DNA of 64,000 nt from Pararhizobium qamdonense (GCF_029277445.1 NZ_CP119566.1:3598001-3662000); one strand, 5' to 3'; counted from the stretch's first letter, positions 46,738 to 56,126 are shown. Numbers and translations are program-made. The notes: generated by a model from the sequence alone, not told the origin.

Positions 46738-46846
46738 CCGCATCAACCTTCGAATGCGCTTGGCAATACCCGGCCTTGCGCTGTAAGGAAACGCCATCGC
46801 GCCTGCCTGTCTTTCGTAAGAGGGCGCATTGACGTTTGGAAGCTTG

Positions 46847-47821
46847 ATGGCCCTGATCATAGACACGCGGACCGAGCCGGACCGAGCCCTGACGATCGCC
46901 TGCGAGACGCTTCGCGAAGGCCTGCCGGTGGCGATCCCGACCGAGACGGTCTATGGGCTGGCGGCGGACGCCACCAATCCCGATGCCATCAGCCGCATCT
47001 ATGAAATGAAGGGCCGCCCGCGCTTCAATCCGCTGATCTGCCATGTCTCGGATTTCGCGATGGCCGAGGCCTATGTCAGCTTCGATCCGCTGTCGCGGCA
47101 ACTGGCCGAAGCCTTCTGGCCCGGACCGCTGACCCTGATCCTGCCGTTAAAGCCAAACAGCGGCGTACACCCGCTGGCCTCGGCCGGTCTCGACACGCTG
47201 GGCATCCGCATGCCGGACGGATTTTCCCGGCAGGTGATTGCCCGGTTCGGCAAACCCTTGGCAGCGCCCAGCGCTAACACATCCGGCAAAATCAGCCCGA
47301 CCAGCGCTGCGCATGTCGAGACCGATCTTGGCGGCAAGCTGGCGTTGATTCTCGACGCCGGCGCTGCCGAAATCGGCTTGGAATCGACCATCATCAAGGT
47401 GGACGGCGATGACATCCGGCTGCTGCGGCCCGGTGGCCTGGATGCCGCCGAGATCGAGGCACTGACCGGCAGGACCGTCACACGGCCGCAAACGGCGGGA
47501 GCCGTGATCGAGGCGCCGGGCATGCTGGCATCGCATTACGCGCCGGGTGCTGCCGTGCGGCTGAACGCTACGGATGTCAAAGCCGGTGAAGCGCTGATCA
47601 AATTTGGCGGCAAGCCCTTGGCCGGCGAGGAAAACGCCGTTGTCATCCTCGACCTCAGCCCATCGGGAAACCTGCGCGAAGCGGCTGCCAACCTGTTTGC
47701 CTTCATGAAACGGGCCGATGCGTCCGGCGCCAAGACCATTGCCTTTGGCATGATCCCCAGCGAGGGCCTCGGCGAGGCCATCCTCGACCGCATCGAACGC
47801 GCTGCCGCACCACGGGAATGA
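46847..47821 (+). CDS. L-threonylcarbamoyladenylate synthase (Sua5 type)
   Basis: Makes threonylcarbamoyl-AMP from threonine, bicarbonate and ATP for the t6A37 modification of ANN-decoding tRNAs. The 324-residue product has the YrdC core with PTETVYGLAADATNP, KGRPRFNPL and PLAAPSANTSGKISPT, then the linker and Sua5 domain (from about 200, starting APGMLASHYAPG). That makes it the two-domain Sua5/YwlC form rather than the short TsaC. The ATG at 46847 has GGAAG four bases upstream; a TTG at 46829 with GAGGG is an alternative. The stop is four bases before the next gene. Confidence 0.93.
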   Translation: MALIIDTRTEPDRALTIACETLREGLPVAIPTETVYGLAADATNPDAISRIYEMKGRPRFNPLICHVSDFAMAEAYVSFDPLSRQLAEAFWPGPLTLILPLKPNSGVHPLASAGLDTLGIRMPDGFSRQVIARFGKPLAAPSANTSGKISPTSAAHVETDLGGKLALILDAGAAEIGLESTIIKVDGDDIRLLRPGGLDAAEIEALTGRTVTRPQTAGAVIEAPGMLASHYAPGAAVRLNATDVKAGEALIKFGGKPLAGEENAVVILDLSPSGNLREAAANLFAFMKRADASGAKTIAFGMIPSEGLGEAILDRIERAAAPRE

Positions 47822-47825
47822 GCCT

Positions 47826-49259
47826 ATGACCAACACCCTGCCCTCCGCCGATCTGATCGTCCGCTTTACCGCCATCGTCGGCGCCGCCAACGCGCTGACG
47901 GATGAGGCGGATATTGCGCCCTATCTCGTCGAATCCCGTGGTCTCTACAAGGGCAATGCACCGCTGGTGCTGAAACCCGGCAGCGTTCAGGAGGTGTCGC
48001 AAATCCTCAAGCTTGCCAGCGAAACCGGTGCGGCGATCGTGCCGCAGGGCGGCAATACCGGCCATGTGGCGGGGCAGATTCCGCGCACGGGCGCCCAGGA
48101 TATCGTCCTGTCTCTGGCACGGCTGAACCGCATCCGCGATATCGACCCCGTCGGCAATGTCATCGTTGCCGATGCCGGCTGCATCCTTGCCGATATCCAG
48201 AAGGCGGCGGAGGCCCATGACCGGCTGTTTCCGCTCTCGCTCGGTTCGGAAGGTTCCTGCCGGATCGGCGGCAATCTTTCCACCAATGCCGGCGGCACCG
48301 CCGTGCTTGCCTATGGCAATATGCGGCAACTGTGCCTGGGCCTCGAAGTGGTCTTGCCAACAGGTGAAATCTGGGACGGGCTGCGGCGCCTGAAGAAGGA
48401 CAATACCGGCTACGACCTGCGCGATCTGTTCATCGGCGCCGAAGGCACGCTGGGCATCATCACCGGCGCGGTGCTCAAGCTGTTTCCGCAGCCGCGCGGC
48501 CATCAGGTTGCCTTTGCCGGCCTGAAAAGTGTCGAGGATGCGCTCGCCCTGTTCGACAAAGCCTCAAGCCTGTGCGGGCCGGCGCTCACGGGTTTCGAAC
48601 TGATGCCGCGCCTGGGAGTCGAATTCACCGCAAAGCATATTCCCGGCGTGCGCGATCCGATGGAGACGGTGCATGCCTGGTACGCGTTGATCGACATTTC
48701 GACCGCCGATTCAGCCGAAAGCGCCGAACGGATGATGCAGGCCGTGCTCGAAACCGAAATCGCCAGCGGCCTGATCGAAAATGCGGTTGTCGCCACCAGC
48801 GAAGCGCAGCGCAAGAGCCTGTGGCACATGCGCGAAAGCATGTCGCCGGCGCAAAAGCCGGAAGGCGGGTCGATCAAGCACGACGTCTCGGTGCCGGTCT
48901 CCAGCATTCCGGCCTTTATGGCGCAAGCCGATGCGGCCGTGATGAAGGCCATTCCCGGTGCACGCATCTGCTCGTTCGGCCATATGGGCGACGGCAATAT
49001 CCACTACAACATCTCGCAGCCGGTCGGCGCCGACAAGGATCAGTTCATCGGCCGCTGGCGCGAGATCAACGCGATCGTTCACGGCATCGTCCTGTCGTAT
49101 AACGGCTCGATCTCGGCAGAGCACGGCATCGGCCAGCTGAAGCGCGACGAATTGGCAGACGTCCGCCCGGCGATCGAGATCGACCTGATGCAGCGGATCA
49201 AGCACGCGTTCGACCCGGCCGGGATCATGAACCCCGGCAAGGTGCTGAAGGCTGATTGA
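47826..49259 (+). CDS. FAD-binding 2-hydroxyacid oxidoreductase
   Basis: VAO-type flavoenzyme of the D-2-hydroxyglutarate/D-lactate dehydrogenase group. The 477-residue product has the FAD-binding PP-loop around IVPQGGNTGHVAGQIP, the GSCRIGGNLSTNAGGTAVL segment and GAEGTLGIITGA. The C-terminal domain has SIKHDVSVP, GHMGDGNIHYN and AEHGIGQLKRDEL (metal and substrate residues). It starts four bases after the Sua5-type gene, so both are co-transcribed although their functions are not linked. The substrate is not decided by sequence. Confidence 0.9.
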   Translation: MTNTLPSADLIVRFTAIVGAANALTDEADIAPYLVESRGLYKGNAPLVLKPGSVQEVSQILKLASETGAAIVPQGGNTGHVAGQIPRTGAQDIVLSLARLNRIRDIDPVGNVIVADAGCILADIQKAAEAHDRLFPLSLGSEGSCRIGGNLSTNAGGTAVLAYGNMRQLCLGLEVVLPTGEIWDGLRRLKKDNTGYDLRDLFIGAEGTLGIITGAVLKLFPQPRGHQVAFAGLKSVEDALALFDKASSLCGPALTGFELMPRLGVEFTAKHIPGVRDPMETVHAWYALIDISTADSAESAERMMQAVLETEIASGLIENAVVATSEAQRKSLWHMRESMSPAQKPEGGSIKHDVSVPVSSIPAFMAQADAAVMKAIPGARICSFGHMGDGNIHYNISQPVGADKDQFIGRWREINAIVHGIVLSYNGSISAEHGIGQLKRDELADVRPAIEIDLMQRIKHAFDPAGIMNPGKVLKAD

Positions 49260-49268
49260 TATCCGGCA

Positions 49269-51875
49269 TCAGAAGCCGCCCAGGCGCAGCTGCGAGAGGC
49301 CGAATAGCGTATCGGCGCTGATGCCGCCGCCACCACCGCCCGACAGGATCAACTGGGCAGCGGAAATATCGACATTGTTTTCGACGTCGTAAAGGGCTGT
49401 GAAGCGCAGCAGCAGCTTCTCCAGCTTGTCCGGATCCTGCAGGTCCTTCACGTCAAGCAGCCGGTTGATATAGGCATATTGCACGTCGACATCGGCACTC
49501 GACATGGCCTCGGGGATGCTGAATGTGGTCTGGATGACCTGTAGAAGGGCGCTGTCGGCCAGAAGATCGTAAGCGGTGTTGATGCCGCTCGCCTGACGCC
49601 GAAAATAGAGTGCAAGCCGCACGCCGGCATTGTCCTCGCCCCTTTGCTGCTCCAGGGTCTGGTTGAGATAGAGATCTTCCGTCTCGAGCAGGCCGCGCTT
49701 GGTCTGGATACCCAGTTCGGGGCGGGCGAGCTCGCCCTTGCTGTCGAAATTATAGGAGGCGACGAGTTCCTTGTAGATCGTCGTGTCCGGCTCCTTGTTG
49801 ATGAAGCTGTCCGGATCGCTGAAATCGGATTGAAACATCTTGCGGACGTAGTCGGTCGACACTTTTTCCGGATCCAGCCCGGCGGAAACAAGCACGAAAT
49901 CGACCAGGCGCCGGTTGGACAGGAGCTCGTCGAGGGATTTGACCTTCGCTATCTCGGCGCTGTAATATTTCGCTTCCTCGGTCGCCTTGGTCTTGACGTC
50001 CTCGGTCGCGAAACGGCTCTTTTCGATGACATAGGACTTGGCGGTGTTGAGGATTTCGGATTCGGCCTGCGCCAGCATCGGCACGCCGGCCGATCCGTCC
50101 GCATTGAAATTGAACGCCTTTGCCAGCTGCAGATAGCGGTCGTCCTTCAGCGTATAGACATAGCTCTTCGGATCGGTGAGATCGCTGGTCAGCACCCTCC
50201 TGATCTTGCGCGCCGTGTCGCTTTCGTTTTCAAGGCCGACCGCAGTCAGCGCCAGTTTCATGATCTTGGTGTCTGCAATCAGATCATCGACATTGGAGAC
50301 GATCTTAATCAGGCTCTTGAAGGAATTGATCAGGGTCGCGTCAGCCGCTTCGTCGGCATCGTTGTAGCGCACCATGTAATTGTCGGAGGTCGTCTTGATC
50401 TGCGCCGCCGTCTGCGGCTTGTCGCCGGCGGCAAGCGTCCCGTCCGTCTGGAAGTTGAACGCGGCCCGCAAGGTCTTGTAGGCGGCATTGTATTCGCCTC
50501 CCTTGGTGTTGACGTAGCTTGCCGGGTCATTGGGATCGCTGGTCAGAATGCTTTCGAGCATCGTGACCGTGGTGCTCGACGGCAGGCCAAAGGCTGTGAG
50601 GATGTAGGAATAGAGCCGGCTGTCACCCTTGATCTGCGCGACCGTAGTGACGTTGGCAATCGTTTCCTCATAATAGGCCTTGTGCAGCACGGCGACCGAG
50701 TTCGTCGCGCGCGGCGCCTTGTAGGCGTAGACTTCCTGGGTCGCCTTGCGGCTGTCTGCCGCCTGCGCCGTTCCGCCCGACGGCACGGAGCCATCCGCTG
50801 CGAAATCATACATCAGGGCCAGGTCCTTGAAGACGGCGATCCGCGCGATCGTGGCGGTGCTTTCCTGCTGTTTGGTCTGCAGGTCGGTGGCGTAGAAATT
50901 CACGCCCTTCATGGTTTTCAGCGCGGTCTGGCGCTCGTCGATCTCAGCCTGGAACGCAGCCTTCTCGGCCTCGGTGACATCCGGCTGGTTCATCTGCGTG
51001 CGCAGATCGCGGATTTCAGCCTCGACGCCGGCATAGGCATCGATATTGGAGGTCATTTCCGGGAAAGCGGCATCGATGGTGGCAATATTGTTCTGCAGCG
51101 TGGTTTTTTCGGCCTGCAGCGTCACCTTGTCTTCATCCGATGTCTCGGGCCGCGCGAGCAGAGCATCGATATTGGTGATGCGCGTCTGCGACTGGACACG
51201 GCTCGACAGGGCCGAAAGCGCCTGGTCGGACGAGGCCTTGGTGGCGATTGCCGCGTCCAGCGCGGGAGCGAAGTTGGTGTTGAAGTAGCTGTTCGGATCG
51301 TTGAGATCGCTCGTCAGCGCGCCGCGCACCTGGGCATAGTTGAAATATTTCGCGTCAACGCCGAAGACCTGAAACGTGTAGGACCGCAACCTGTCATTCT
51401 GCAGGAGCTGGTCCACGTTGGTGATCGTGTCCATCATTGTATCGTAGTAGCGCGTCTCCTGGACCATCTTTGTATCGATGTTGGAGACCGACTGATTATA
51501 CAGGCCGATCAGCGCGTCTTCCTGTGCATCACTTTGGACCACCTCGGTCGACTGGGAGAAACTGAATGCCCTGGCGAAATTCTGGTAGCGGTCATCCGTC
51601 AGCATATTGGCGTAGCTGTTGTCGTCGCTAAGGTCGCTCTCCAGCACCTTTCGCATGAAGGCCTTCGCATAAGTCATGTCTTCCAGGCCATGTGCCTTCA
51701 TGGCATAGGCATAGAGCCTGTAGTCGCCGAGGAACTCGTCGATCGAGGTGACGTTGCCGATGTTGGCCTTGTAATACTCGGTTTCGCGGGCGACCAGCGT
51801 CTGCTGCGCGGTCCGCTGAAGACTGGTCTTCATGTCGCGCGTGAGGAGGTTGTAGTCGATGTAGGTGGAAACCAT
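49269..51875 (-). CDS. large DUF1217 repeat protein
   Basis: An 868-residue protein with six copies of a roughly 100-residue unit: YYxxxIxNVxSIDxLLxDxRLxxYxxxAFGL, then a xxVLTSDLxDPxSYVNT block and xxRYxxLAxAFNFxxDG. They begin at about residues 34, 110, 420, 530, 665 and 775. A predicted coiled coil with many Glu/Gln (about 230-370) separates the second and third. Single- or double-copy DUF1217 proteins sit in rhizobial flagellar gene clusters; this one is isolated and much longer, ending in a glycine run and FGLSQLRLGGF. No signal peptide. Flagellar or cell-surface role is possible, not shown. Confidence 0.82.
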   Translation of the reverse strand: MVSTYIDYNLLTRDMKTSLQRTAQQTLVARETEYYKANIGNVTSIDEFLGDYRLYAYAMKAHGLEDMTYAKAFMRKVLESDLSDDNSYANMLTDDRYQNFARAFSFSQSTEVVQSDAQEDALIGLYNQSVSNIDTKMVQETRYYDTMMDTITNVDQLLQNDRLRSYTFQVFGVDAKYFNYAQVRGALTSDLNDPNSYFNTNFAPALDAAIATKASSDQALSALSSRVQSQTRITNIDALLARPETSDEDKVTLQAEKTTLQNNIATIDAAFPEMTSNIDAYAGVEAEIRDLRTQMNQPDVTEAEKAAFQAEIDERQTALKTMKGVNFYATDLQTKQQESTATIARIAVFKDLALMYDFAADGSVPSGGTAQAADSRKATQEVYAYKAPRATNSVAVLHKAYYEETIANVTTVAQIKGDSRLYSYILTAFGLPSSTTVTMLESILTSDPNDPASYVNTKGGEYNAAYKTLRAAFNFQTDGTLAAGDKPQTAAQIKTTSDNYMVRYNDADEAADATLINSFKSLIKIVSNVDDLIADTKIMKLALTAVGLENESDTARKIRRVLTSDLTDPKSYVYTLKDDRYLQLAKAFNFNADGSAGVPMLAQAESEILNTAKSYVIEKSRFATEDVKTKATEEAKYYSAEIAKVKSLDELLSNRRLVDFVLVSAGLDPEKVSTDYVRKMFQSDFSDPDSFINKEPDTTIYKELVASYNFDSKGELARPELGIQTKRGLLETEDLYLNQTLEQQRGEDNAGVRLALYFRRQASGINTAYDLLADSALLQVIQTTFSIPEAMSSADVDVQYAYINRLLDVKDLQDPDKLEKLLLRFTALYDVENNVDISAAQLILSGGGGGGISADTLFGLSQLRLGGF

Positions 51876-52224
51876 TGCCGCTCTGCCGATCGCCTGAAAC
51901 CGCCCGGCGCCAAGGGGCAACGACGGACGCAATGCCGCGCAGTGCGGCCATATTAAGAGACACCATCGCCGGTCTTGCTTGTGCGTGGCTTTTCCTCACC
52001 CCGGCGGCGCGGGATTGGGGGATCGGCAAAATTCTGCCGATTTTCTTCAGATTTGAGAAACCCTGCTGCGTTGGCCTTTGCTAACCATCAGGAAATGCAA
52101 AGTTTTTTAACTGCGATTTTTAAGTGGTCTCAAACCCGGCCCGCCTATCCTTGGCTCACAGAGGACGAAAAGTCCCGACGAGAAGACCGGGAACCGGCTC
52201 TCAAGGAAAACAAGGGCGATTGAA
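51876..52224. other. divergent intergenic region
   Basis: 349 bases between the divergent DUF1217 and DUF6101 genes. No gene is visible. A small hairpin, ATCGGCA-AAATTC-TGCCGAT (52022-52041), lies in the middle. Promoters for both genes must be here. Confidence 0.55.
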
Positions 52225-52791
52225 ATGCTAAAGACACTTTCCCAACCGGCTTGGGTTGAAACCACACTGCGACTGGATCCAAAGCGCTTTCCCCAGCAGG
52301 CAAGCTATACCTTGCACGGACAGTCCAGCAATGTCACCATAAGCCTGGACGAGCGTGGAGCTGTCCTGCGCAAGGTTTTGCCATCCAGCGGCCTGCCGCT
52401 GTCGATCGCCCTGCCGGCTCGCGCCTTCAAAGGCGTGGCCGCCCGTGCCATCGACCATGGAGACGGAGAAGTGACTGTGACGCTTGAACTGCATCATGAC
52501 GACCCGGATCTCTGCATCCCGCTTCTGGTTGCCCACGATCTTTCCGACATTGCCGCCGACTGGCGCACCTGGTCGGAAGCCTACCGGATCCCGATGCTGA
52601 TGGTCGAAGCCGACGGCGTCGCCCGCCCGCTGGAAGAGCATCTCGGCGAAGTCCGCACCCGCGATATCAAGCCGCGCCGCCGCCACTCCCTGTTCAACGA
52701 CCGCCGCCCGCGCTTCCTGATGCGCCGCGCGACCGGCAGCCTGGGTGTCAACATGAAGATAGACGGCCGCGAGATCATCGCCCGCAACTGA
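52225..52791 (+). CDS. DUF6101-like protein
   Basis: A 188-residue soluble protein of unknown function. The N-terminal part (RLDPKRFPQQASYTLHGQSS, VLRKVLPSSGLPLSIALPAR) and middle (CIPLLVAHDLSDIAADWRTW, then a segment IPMLMVEADG) look like the DUF6101 family seen in rhizobia and Bradyrhizobium. A basic Arg-rich linker (KPRRRHSLFNDRRPRFLMRR) precedes the C-terminus. The acidic-cysteine region resembles an enzyme fold, but no catalytic residues can be named. A terminator follows. Confidence 0.7.
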   Translation: MLKTLSQPAWVETTLRLDPKRFPQQASYTLHGQSSNVTISLDERGAVLRKVLPSSGLPLSIALPARAFKGVAARAIDHGDGEVTVTLELHHDDPDLCIPLLVAHDLSDIAADWRTWSEAYRIPMLMVEADGVARPLEEHLGEVRTRDIKPRRRHSLFNDRRPRFLMRRATGSLGVNMKIDGREIIARN

Positions 52792-52830
52792 GTTTCGACA
52801 CAATCTCCAAGCCTTCCTCCAGTGCAAACG

Positions 52831-52857
52831 ACCGGCTGTCCCTGCAGCCGGTTTTTT
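52831..52857 (+). terminator. rho-independent terminator after DUF6101 gene
   Basis: ACCGGCTG (52831-52838) pairs with CAGCCGGT (52845-52852), followed by six T. Confidence 0.85.
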
Positions 52858-52960
52858 GTTTGTTTTTTCAGATGCTTAACAAGCCTCTGAAAAACCCCGG
52901 AAGCGCCTTCTTGATGCCACAGGCAGACAGCACATTGCCGGCACGAGAAGGAGACAGATC

Positions 52961-53053
52961 ATGCGCACATTCATCCTTGCGGCTATTGCCGCCTTTTCCG
53001 CCCGCTTTGCCAGAACAAAGAAGACCCGCGAAAAAGACATGAGCTGGGCTTAA
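52961..53053 (+). CDS. 30-residue small protein
   Basis: A short gene with a strong AAGGAG site eight bases before the ATG and its own terminator 24 bases after the stop. The product MRTFILAAIAAFSARFARTK then KTREKDMSWA has a short hydrophobic N-terminus and a basic/charged C-terminal half, so it may be a membrane-associated small protein. It sits between two terminators, which suggests an independent transcript. No family is recognised; it could also be an untranslated small RNA. Confidence 0.55.
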   Translation: MRTFILAAIAAFSARFARTKKTREKDMSWA

Positions 53054-53076
53054 GCCTCGAGATACTTTGCCCACGG

Positions 53077-53103
53077 CCCTCCGGCCATCCGGAGGGTTTT
53101 TTT
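53077..53103 (+). terminator. rho-independent terminator after the 30-residue gene
   Basis: Perfect 8-bp stem CCCTCCGG/CCGGAGGG (53077-53084 with 53089-53096), CCAT loop and seven T. It ends at the stop codon of the convergent ubiA gene. Confidence 0.88.
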
Positions 53104-54061
53104 ATGCAAGCCGAACAATCAGGGCTGCACAAAGGCTAAGAAACAGGATCAGCCCGACGACGTTGTTGAACTTGAACAGCGTCAGGCATTGGGCGGCATC
53201 GTGGATGTCGAGCACGAGGATCTGATAGAACAGAAGTACGGCTGCCATCAGAAGTCCGAGATAGGCAAGCAGCCCGGCGCCAGCCAGCGCAAACGCCACG
53301 AACAGCAGCAGAATCGTCAATCCGTAGAGCGCAAAGAGCCAGGGGCGCGGACGATCGCCGAAGCGCCGCGCCGTCGAGCGCACGCCGATCAGTTCGTCAT
53401 CCTCCTTATCCTGATAGGCATAGATCGTGTCGTACCCCACCGTCCAGGCGATGGCTGCGGCGTAGAGGACAACCGGGGCCAGCGCAATCGAGCCGAATTC
53501 CGCCGCCCAGCCCATGATCGCGCCCCAGGAAAAGGCAAGACCGAGGAAGAATTGCGGCCAGTCGGTAAAGCGCTTGGCAAACGGATAGACGGCGACGAAA
53601 ACCAGCGAGAAGATGCCGAGGCCAACGGAAAAGCCGTTGAACTGCAAGAGCACGATCAGCCCGGCAAGCGCCTGCAGCACCATGAAAACCTTGGCCTGCA
53701 ACCGCGTGACGCGGCCCGACGGCAGGGGCCGCGAGCGGGTGCGCGCCACCTCCATATCGATATCGTGGTCGATGATGTCATTATAGGTGCAGCCGGCGCC
53801 GCGCATGGCGACAGCGCCGATGAAGAACAGCAGAAGATGGAAGACGAAGCGGCCCGCCGAAAACGTGCCGAGCGCCGCCGCCGCGTTGGCGGCAAGTGCC
53901 GCCGACCAGAAGCAGGGCCACATCAACAATTGCCAGCCGATCGGCCGGTCCCAGCGGGCAAGCTGCGCATAGGGCCAGAGCGGCCTTGGCAGCACGCGGT
54001 ACACCCAGTTGTTGGACGGCGCATCGTAGACGCGCCCGGAATCGGCAGGACGTGTGGTCAT
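53102..54061 (-). CDS. ubiA: 4-hydroxybenzoate polyprenyltransferase
   Basis: Membrane prenyltransferase that attaches the polyprenyl tail to 4-hydroxybenzoate in ubiquinone synthesis. The 319-residue product has eight or nine helices and both Asp-rich motifs: NDIIDHDID (first) and DTIYAYQDKEDD (second), which bind the Mg-diphosphate of the prenyl donor. RPIGWQLLMWPCFWS at the N-terminus is also typical. Length fits. Confidence 0.95.
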   Translation of the reverse strand: MTTRPADSGRVYDAPSNNWVYRVLPRPLWPYAQLARWDRPIGWQLLMWPCFWSAALAANAAAALGTFSAGRFVFHLLLFFIGAVAMRGAGCTYNDIIDHDIDMEVARTRSRPLPSGRVTRLQAKVFMVLQALAGLIVLLQFNGFSVGLGIFSLVFVAVYPFAKRFTDWPQFFLGLAFSWGAIMGWAAEFGSIALAPVVLYAAAIAWTVGYDTIYAYQDKEDDELIGVRSTARRFGDRPRPWLFALYGLTILLLFVAFALAGAGLLAYLGLLMAAVLLFYQILVLDIHDAAQCLTLFKFNNVVGLILFLSLCAALIVRLA

Positions 54062-54127
54062 GCCGATTGTTTGCAGCGCCAGCGGCCGCCGGTCAAGCAG
54101 GCAGACCCCCGCATGGCAGGCTCCGGC

Positions 54128-54937
54128 CTATTCCAGGGTGAAATCGAAACGGTAGGTGGCCGACAGGCCGACGAGGAACTGATTGCGGCTGCCGCCTTCT
54201 TTGACGATGCTCGAATCAGCTGCCGGGCCCATCAAACGCTTGTATTCGGCAAAGGCGCTGGCTTCGATCTTTTCGGTCGCCTGCCAAGTGATGGCGGCTC
54301 CGGCGCCAACAGAGTTCAGGCCACCGGAGGGCGTATATTTCGAATAGCCGGATTTTGCCGCTTCCGACCCGTTGATGCCGTAATAGGCGTCGAAATAATC
54401 GCTGGTGGCCGCCGAGAGGCGCGGGCCGGCGGACAGGCGCACAGTATCGGTGACGTCGATGAAGCCATCGGCCGCCACATCGGCGACGATGCCGTGATGG
54501 CTGCGGATGCCTTGGCGCAATTCGGCACGGATGCGCAGCCAATCGGTCGGATAGACTTCGGCAAAGCCGCCGAGTTCGCCGCCGAAGCGGACGGGATCAA
54601 TGCCCTTCAGATCGGAGGAGGTATCGTCATCGCGCTCGAAGATCAGCTTGCCGACGACACCGGCGCGGAACGCACCCTTATCGACGAAGGCAAAAGCCGG
54701 ATTGTCGTTGCGCGAGGAAAACCGCACCGTGCTGCCGGCCCGGCCAAGCGAAATCAGCGGCGCTGCCTGGAACAGGCGATCGGACGAGCCATCATATTTC
54801 GGGCCGAGAAAGCCGGTGGCGCCGACTTTCAGGTACCAATCGCCGGACCAGAAATGCTGGCGCTCCTGCGCCTGAGCGCCGGCGGACGTGGCAAGAAACA
54901 ACCCCATGGAAAGGGCAAACACGGATCGGTTGAACAC
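54128..54937 (-). CDS. MipA/OmpV-family outer-membrane protein
   Basis: A 269-residue beta-barrel. Signal peptide about 1-23 (ending AQAQE); then alternating polar/hydrophobic strands, the OmpV pattern DWYLKVGATGFLGPKYDGS and a terminal aromatic strand (ATYRFDFTLE with a late Phe, as BAM-recognised porins have). Start is GTG at 54937, seven bases after GGAG; a TTG further upstream is less well placed. Function of OmpV relatives is scaffold- or porin-like. Confidence 0.85.
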   Translation of the reverse strand: MFNRSVFALSMGLFLATSAGAQAQERQHFWSGDWYLKVGATGFLGPKYDGSSDRLFQAAPLISLGRAGSTVRFSSRNDNPAFAFVDKGAFRAGVVGKLIFERDDDTSSDLKGIDPVRFGGELGGFAEVYPTDWLRIRAELRQGIRSHHGIVADVAADGFIDVTDTVRLSAGPRLSAATSDYFDAYYGINGSEAAKSGYSKYTPSGGLNSVGAGAAITWQATEKIEASAFAEYKRLMGPAADSSIVKEGGSRNQFLVGLSATYRFDFTLE

Positions 54938-54992
54938 GTCGCAACTCCAGACAAACAATGCTTCGTTAAGCGGCTTAACACTAGGGATCTAT

Positions 54993-55091
54993 ACACCAGG
55001 GATCGATGATAGGAGCCCATAGGATCGGCTCGATTTTCGTTTCCGGCCGGAAGAGGCCGTCCTATGGTCTCCTATCATCGATCCTTGGTGT
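54993..55091. repeat. 32-bp inverted repeat (MITE-like) upstream of the OmpV gene
   Basis: Arms 54993-55024 and 55060-55091 match at 30 of 32 positions (ACACCAGGGATCGATGATAG.. type), enclosing a 35-base centre with a CCGGCCGG core. It lies in the promoter region of the OmpV gene and downstream of the AraC gene. No other copy is seen in this window. Confidence 0.85.
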
Positions 55092-55198
55092 TGTAGGCTT
55101 TGCCTCACTACCATCCCGTTAACCAGCCGCCTTTAGCAATTATTTTCCATAGGCGGCGCAATCGGCCCCGCATTGTCGCCAATTTGCCATAGCCGAGG

Positions 55199-56017
55199 TC
55201 ACGCCAGCGTGCGCGATTTCAGATAGGTGCTGGGTGCGCTTCCAAGCATGCGCCGGAACATCGTGGTGAAGGCGGCGATGTTTTCATACCCGGCATCGAG
55301 CGCCACATTGGTCACGGGCTCGCCCTCTGCCAGCCCCGGCAGCGAGGCGAAAATGCAGGCCTGCTGGCGCCAGGTGACGAAGCTGACGCCGGTTTCGGCG
55401 CGAAACAGCCGGGTGAAGGAGCGGCGGCTCATGCCAAGGCCACTTGCCCATTCGTCGATACCGGCATTGGCGTCGGGTGACTTCAGGAAATGCCGGCAGA
55501 GGCGGCCAAGCCGGGCGTCGCTGGGAAACGGCAGGCCGAGCGGCCGTTCCGGCAACAGACTGATTTCGTCCAGCAAAAGCTCGATGATCAGCCGCTTGCG
55601 GCGCGGCGTCAGCGGCTTTTCCTCCGCAAGCACCAATTCCTCCATCAGGCTGGAGGCAAGCGGTGTCACTTCCAGGACGCGCGGCTGAACCGCAGAGATC
55701 ACTGTGGGATCGGCATAGATCGAATGCATTTCGACATCGCTGATCATCTCGCTGAAATGTTCGAGCCCTGCTGGGATGAGCAGACCATGACCGGGCGGGA
55801 TCATCCAGCGGCCGCCGGCGGTATTGACCAGCACCACGCCGCGCCGCGCGCACCAGAGCTGCGTCTTCGTATGGCTATGCGGAAGCCCGCGCGAACCCGC
55901 CGGATAATGACGGCCAAGCGCTGTAATGGGATCATCGTTCAAATCGATCCATTGCAGGTTCTCAATATGGGTATCATCGCCCGCGGGATCGCGGGATTTG
56001 AGGTCGTATGTCTGCAT
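55199..56017 (-). CDS. AraC-family regulator with cupin sensor domain
   Basis: A 272-residue transcription factor. The N-terminal cupin-like domain (about 35-115, GSRGLPHSHTKTQLWCARRG, MIPPGHGLLIPAG) may bind a small ligand. The C-terminal tandem helix-turn-helix has GIDEWASGLGMSRRSFTRLF and NVALDAGYENIAAFTTMFRR. It is divergent from the MFS exporter gene, with about 110 bases between starts, so it likely controls that gene and itself. The chosen ATG at 56017 (MQTYDLK) precedes the cupin by the usual distance. Confidence 0.87.
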   Translation of the reverse strand: MQTYDLKSRDPAGDDTHIENLQWIDLNDDPITALGRHYPAGSRGLPHSHTKTQLWCARRGVVLVNTAGGRWMIPPGHGLLIPAGLEHFSEMISDVEMHSIYADPTVISAVQPRVLEVTPLASSLMEELVLAEEKPLTPRRKRLIIELLLDEISLLPERPLGLPFPSDARLGRLCRHFLKSPDANAGIDEWASGLGMSRRSFTRLFRAETGVSFVTWRQQACIFASLPGLAEGEPVTNVALDAGYENIAAFTTMFRRMLGSAPSTYLKSRTLA

Positions 56018-56126
56018 TTGGCCCACTCTCGAAAGAATACGACCAGAGCACAAAAGCAGGCCATACTCAAGCGATGTAGAGACAGCGCATATTCATGTCT
56101 ACACTACCGTCGGCGAGGAAAAGAGC

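Noticed and set aside
49644..51956. Long plus-strand open frame opposite the DUF1217 gene
   Set aside because: Antisense shadow; the repeated DUF1217 units on the other strand explain the open frame.
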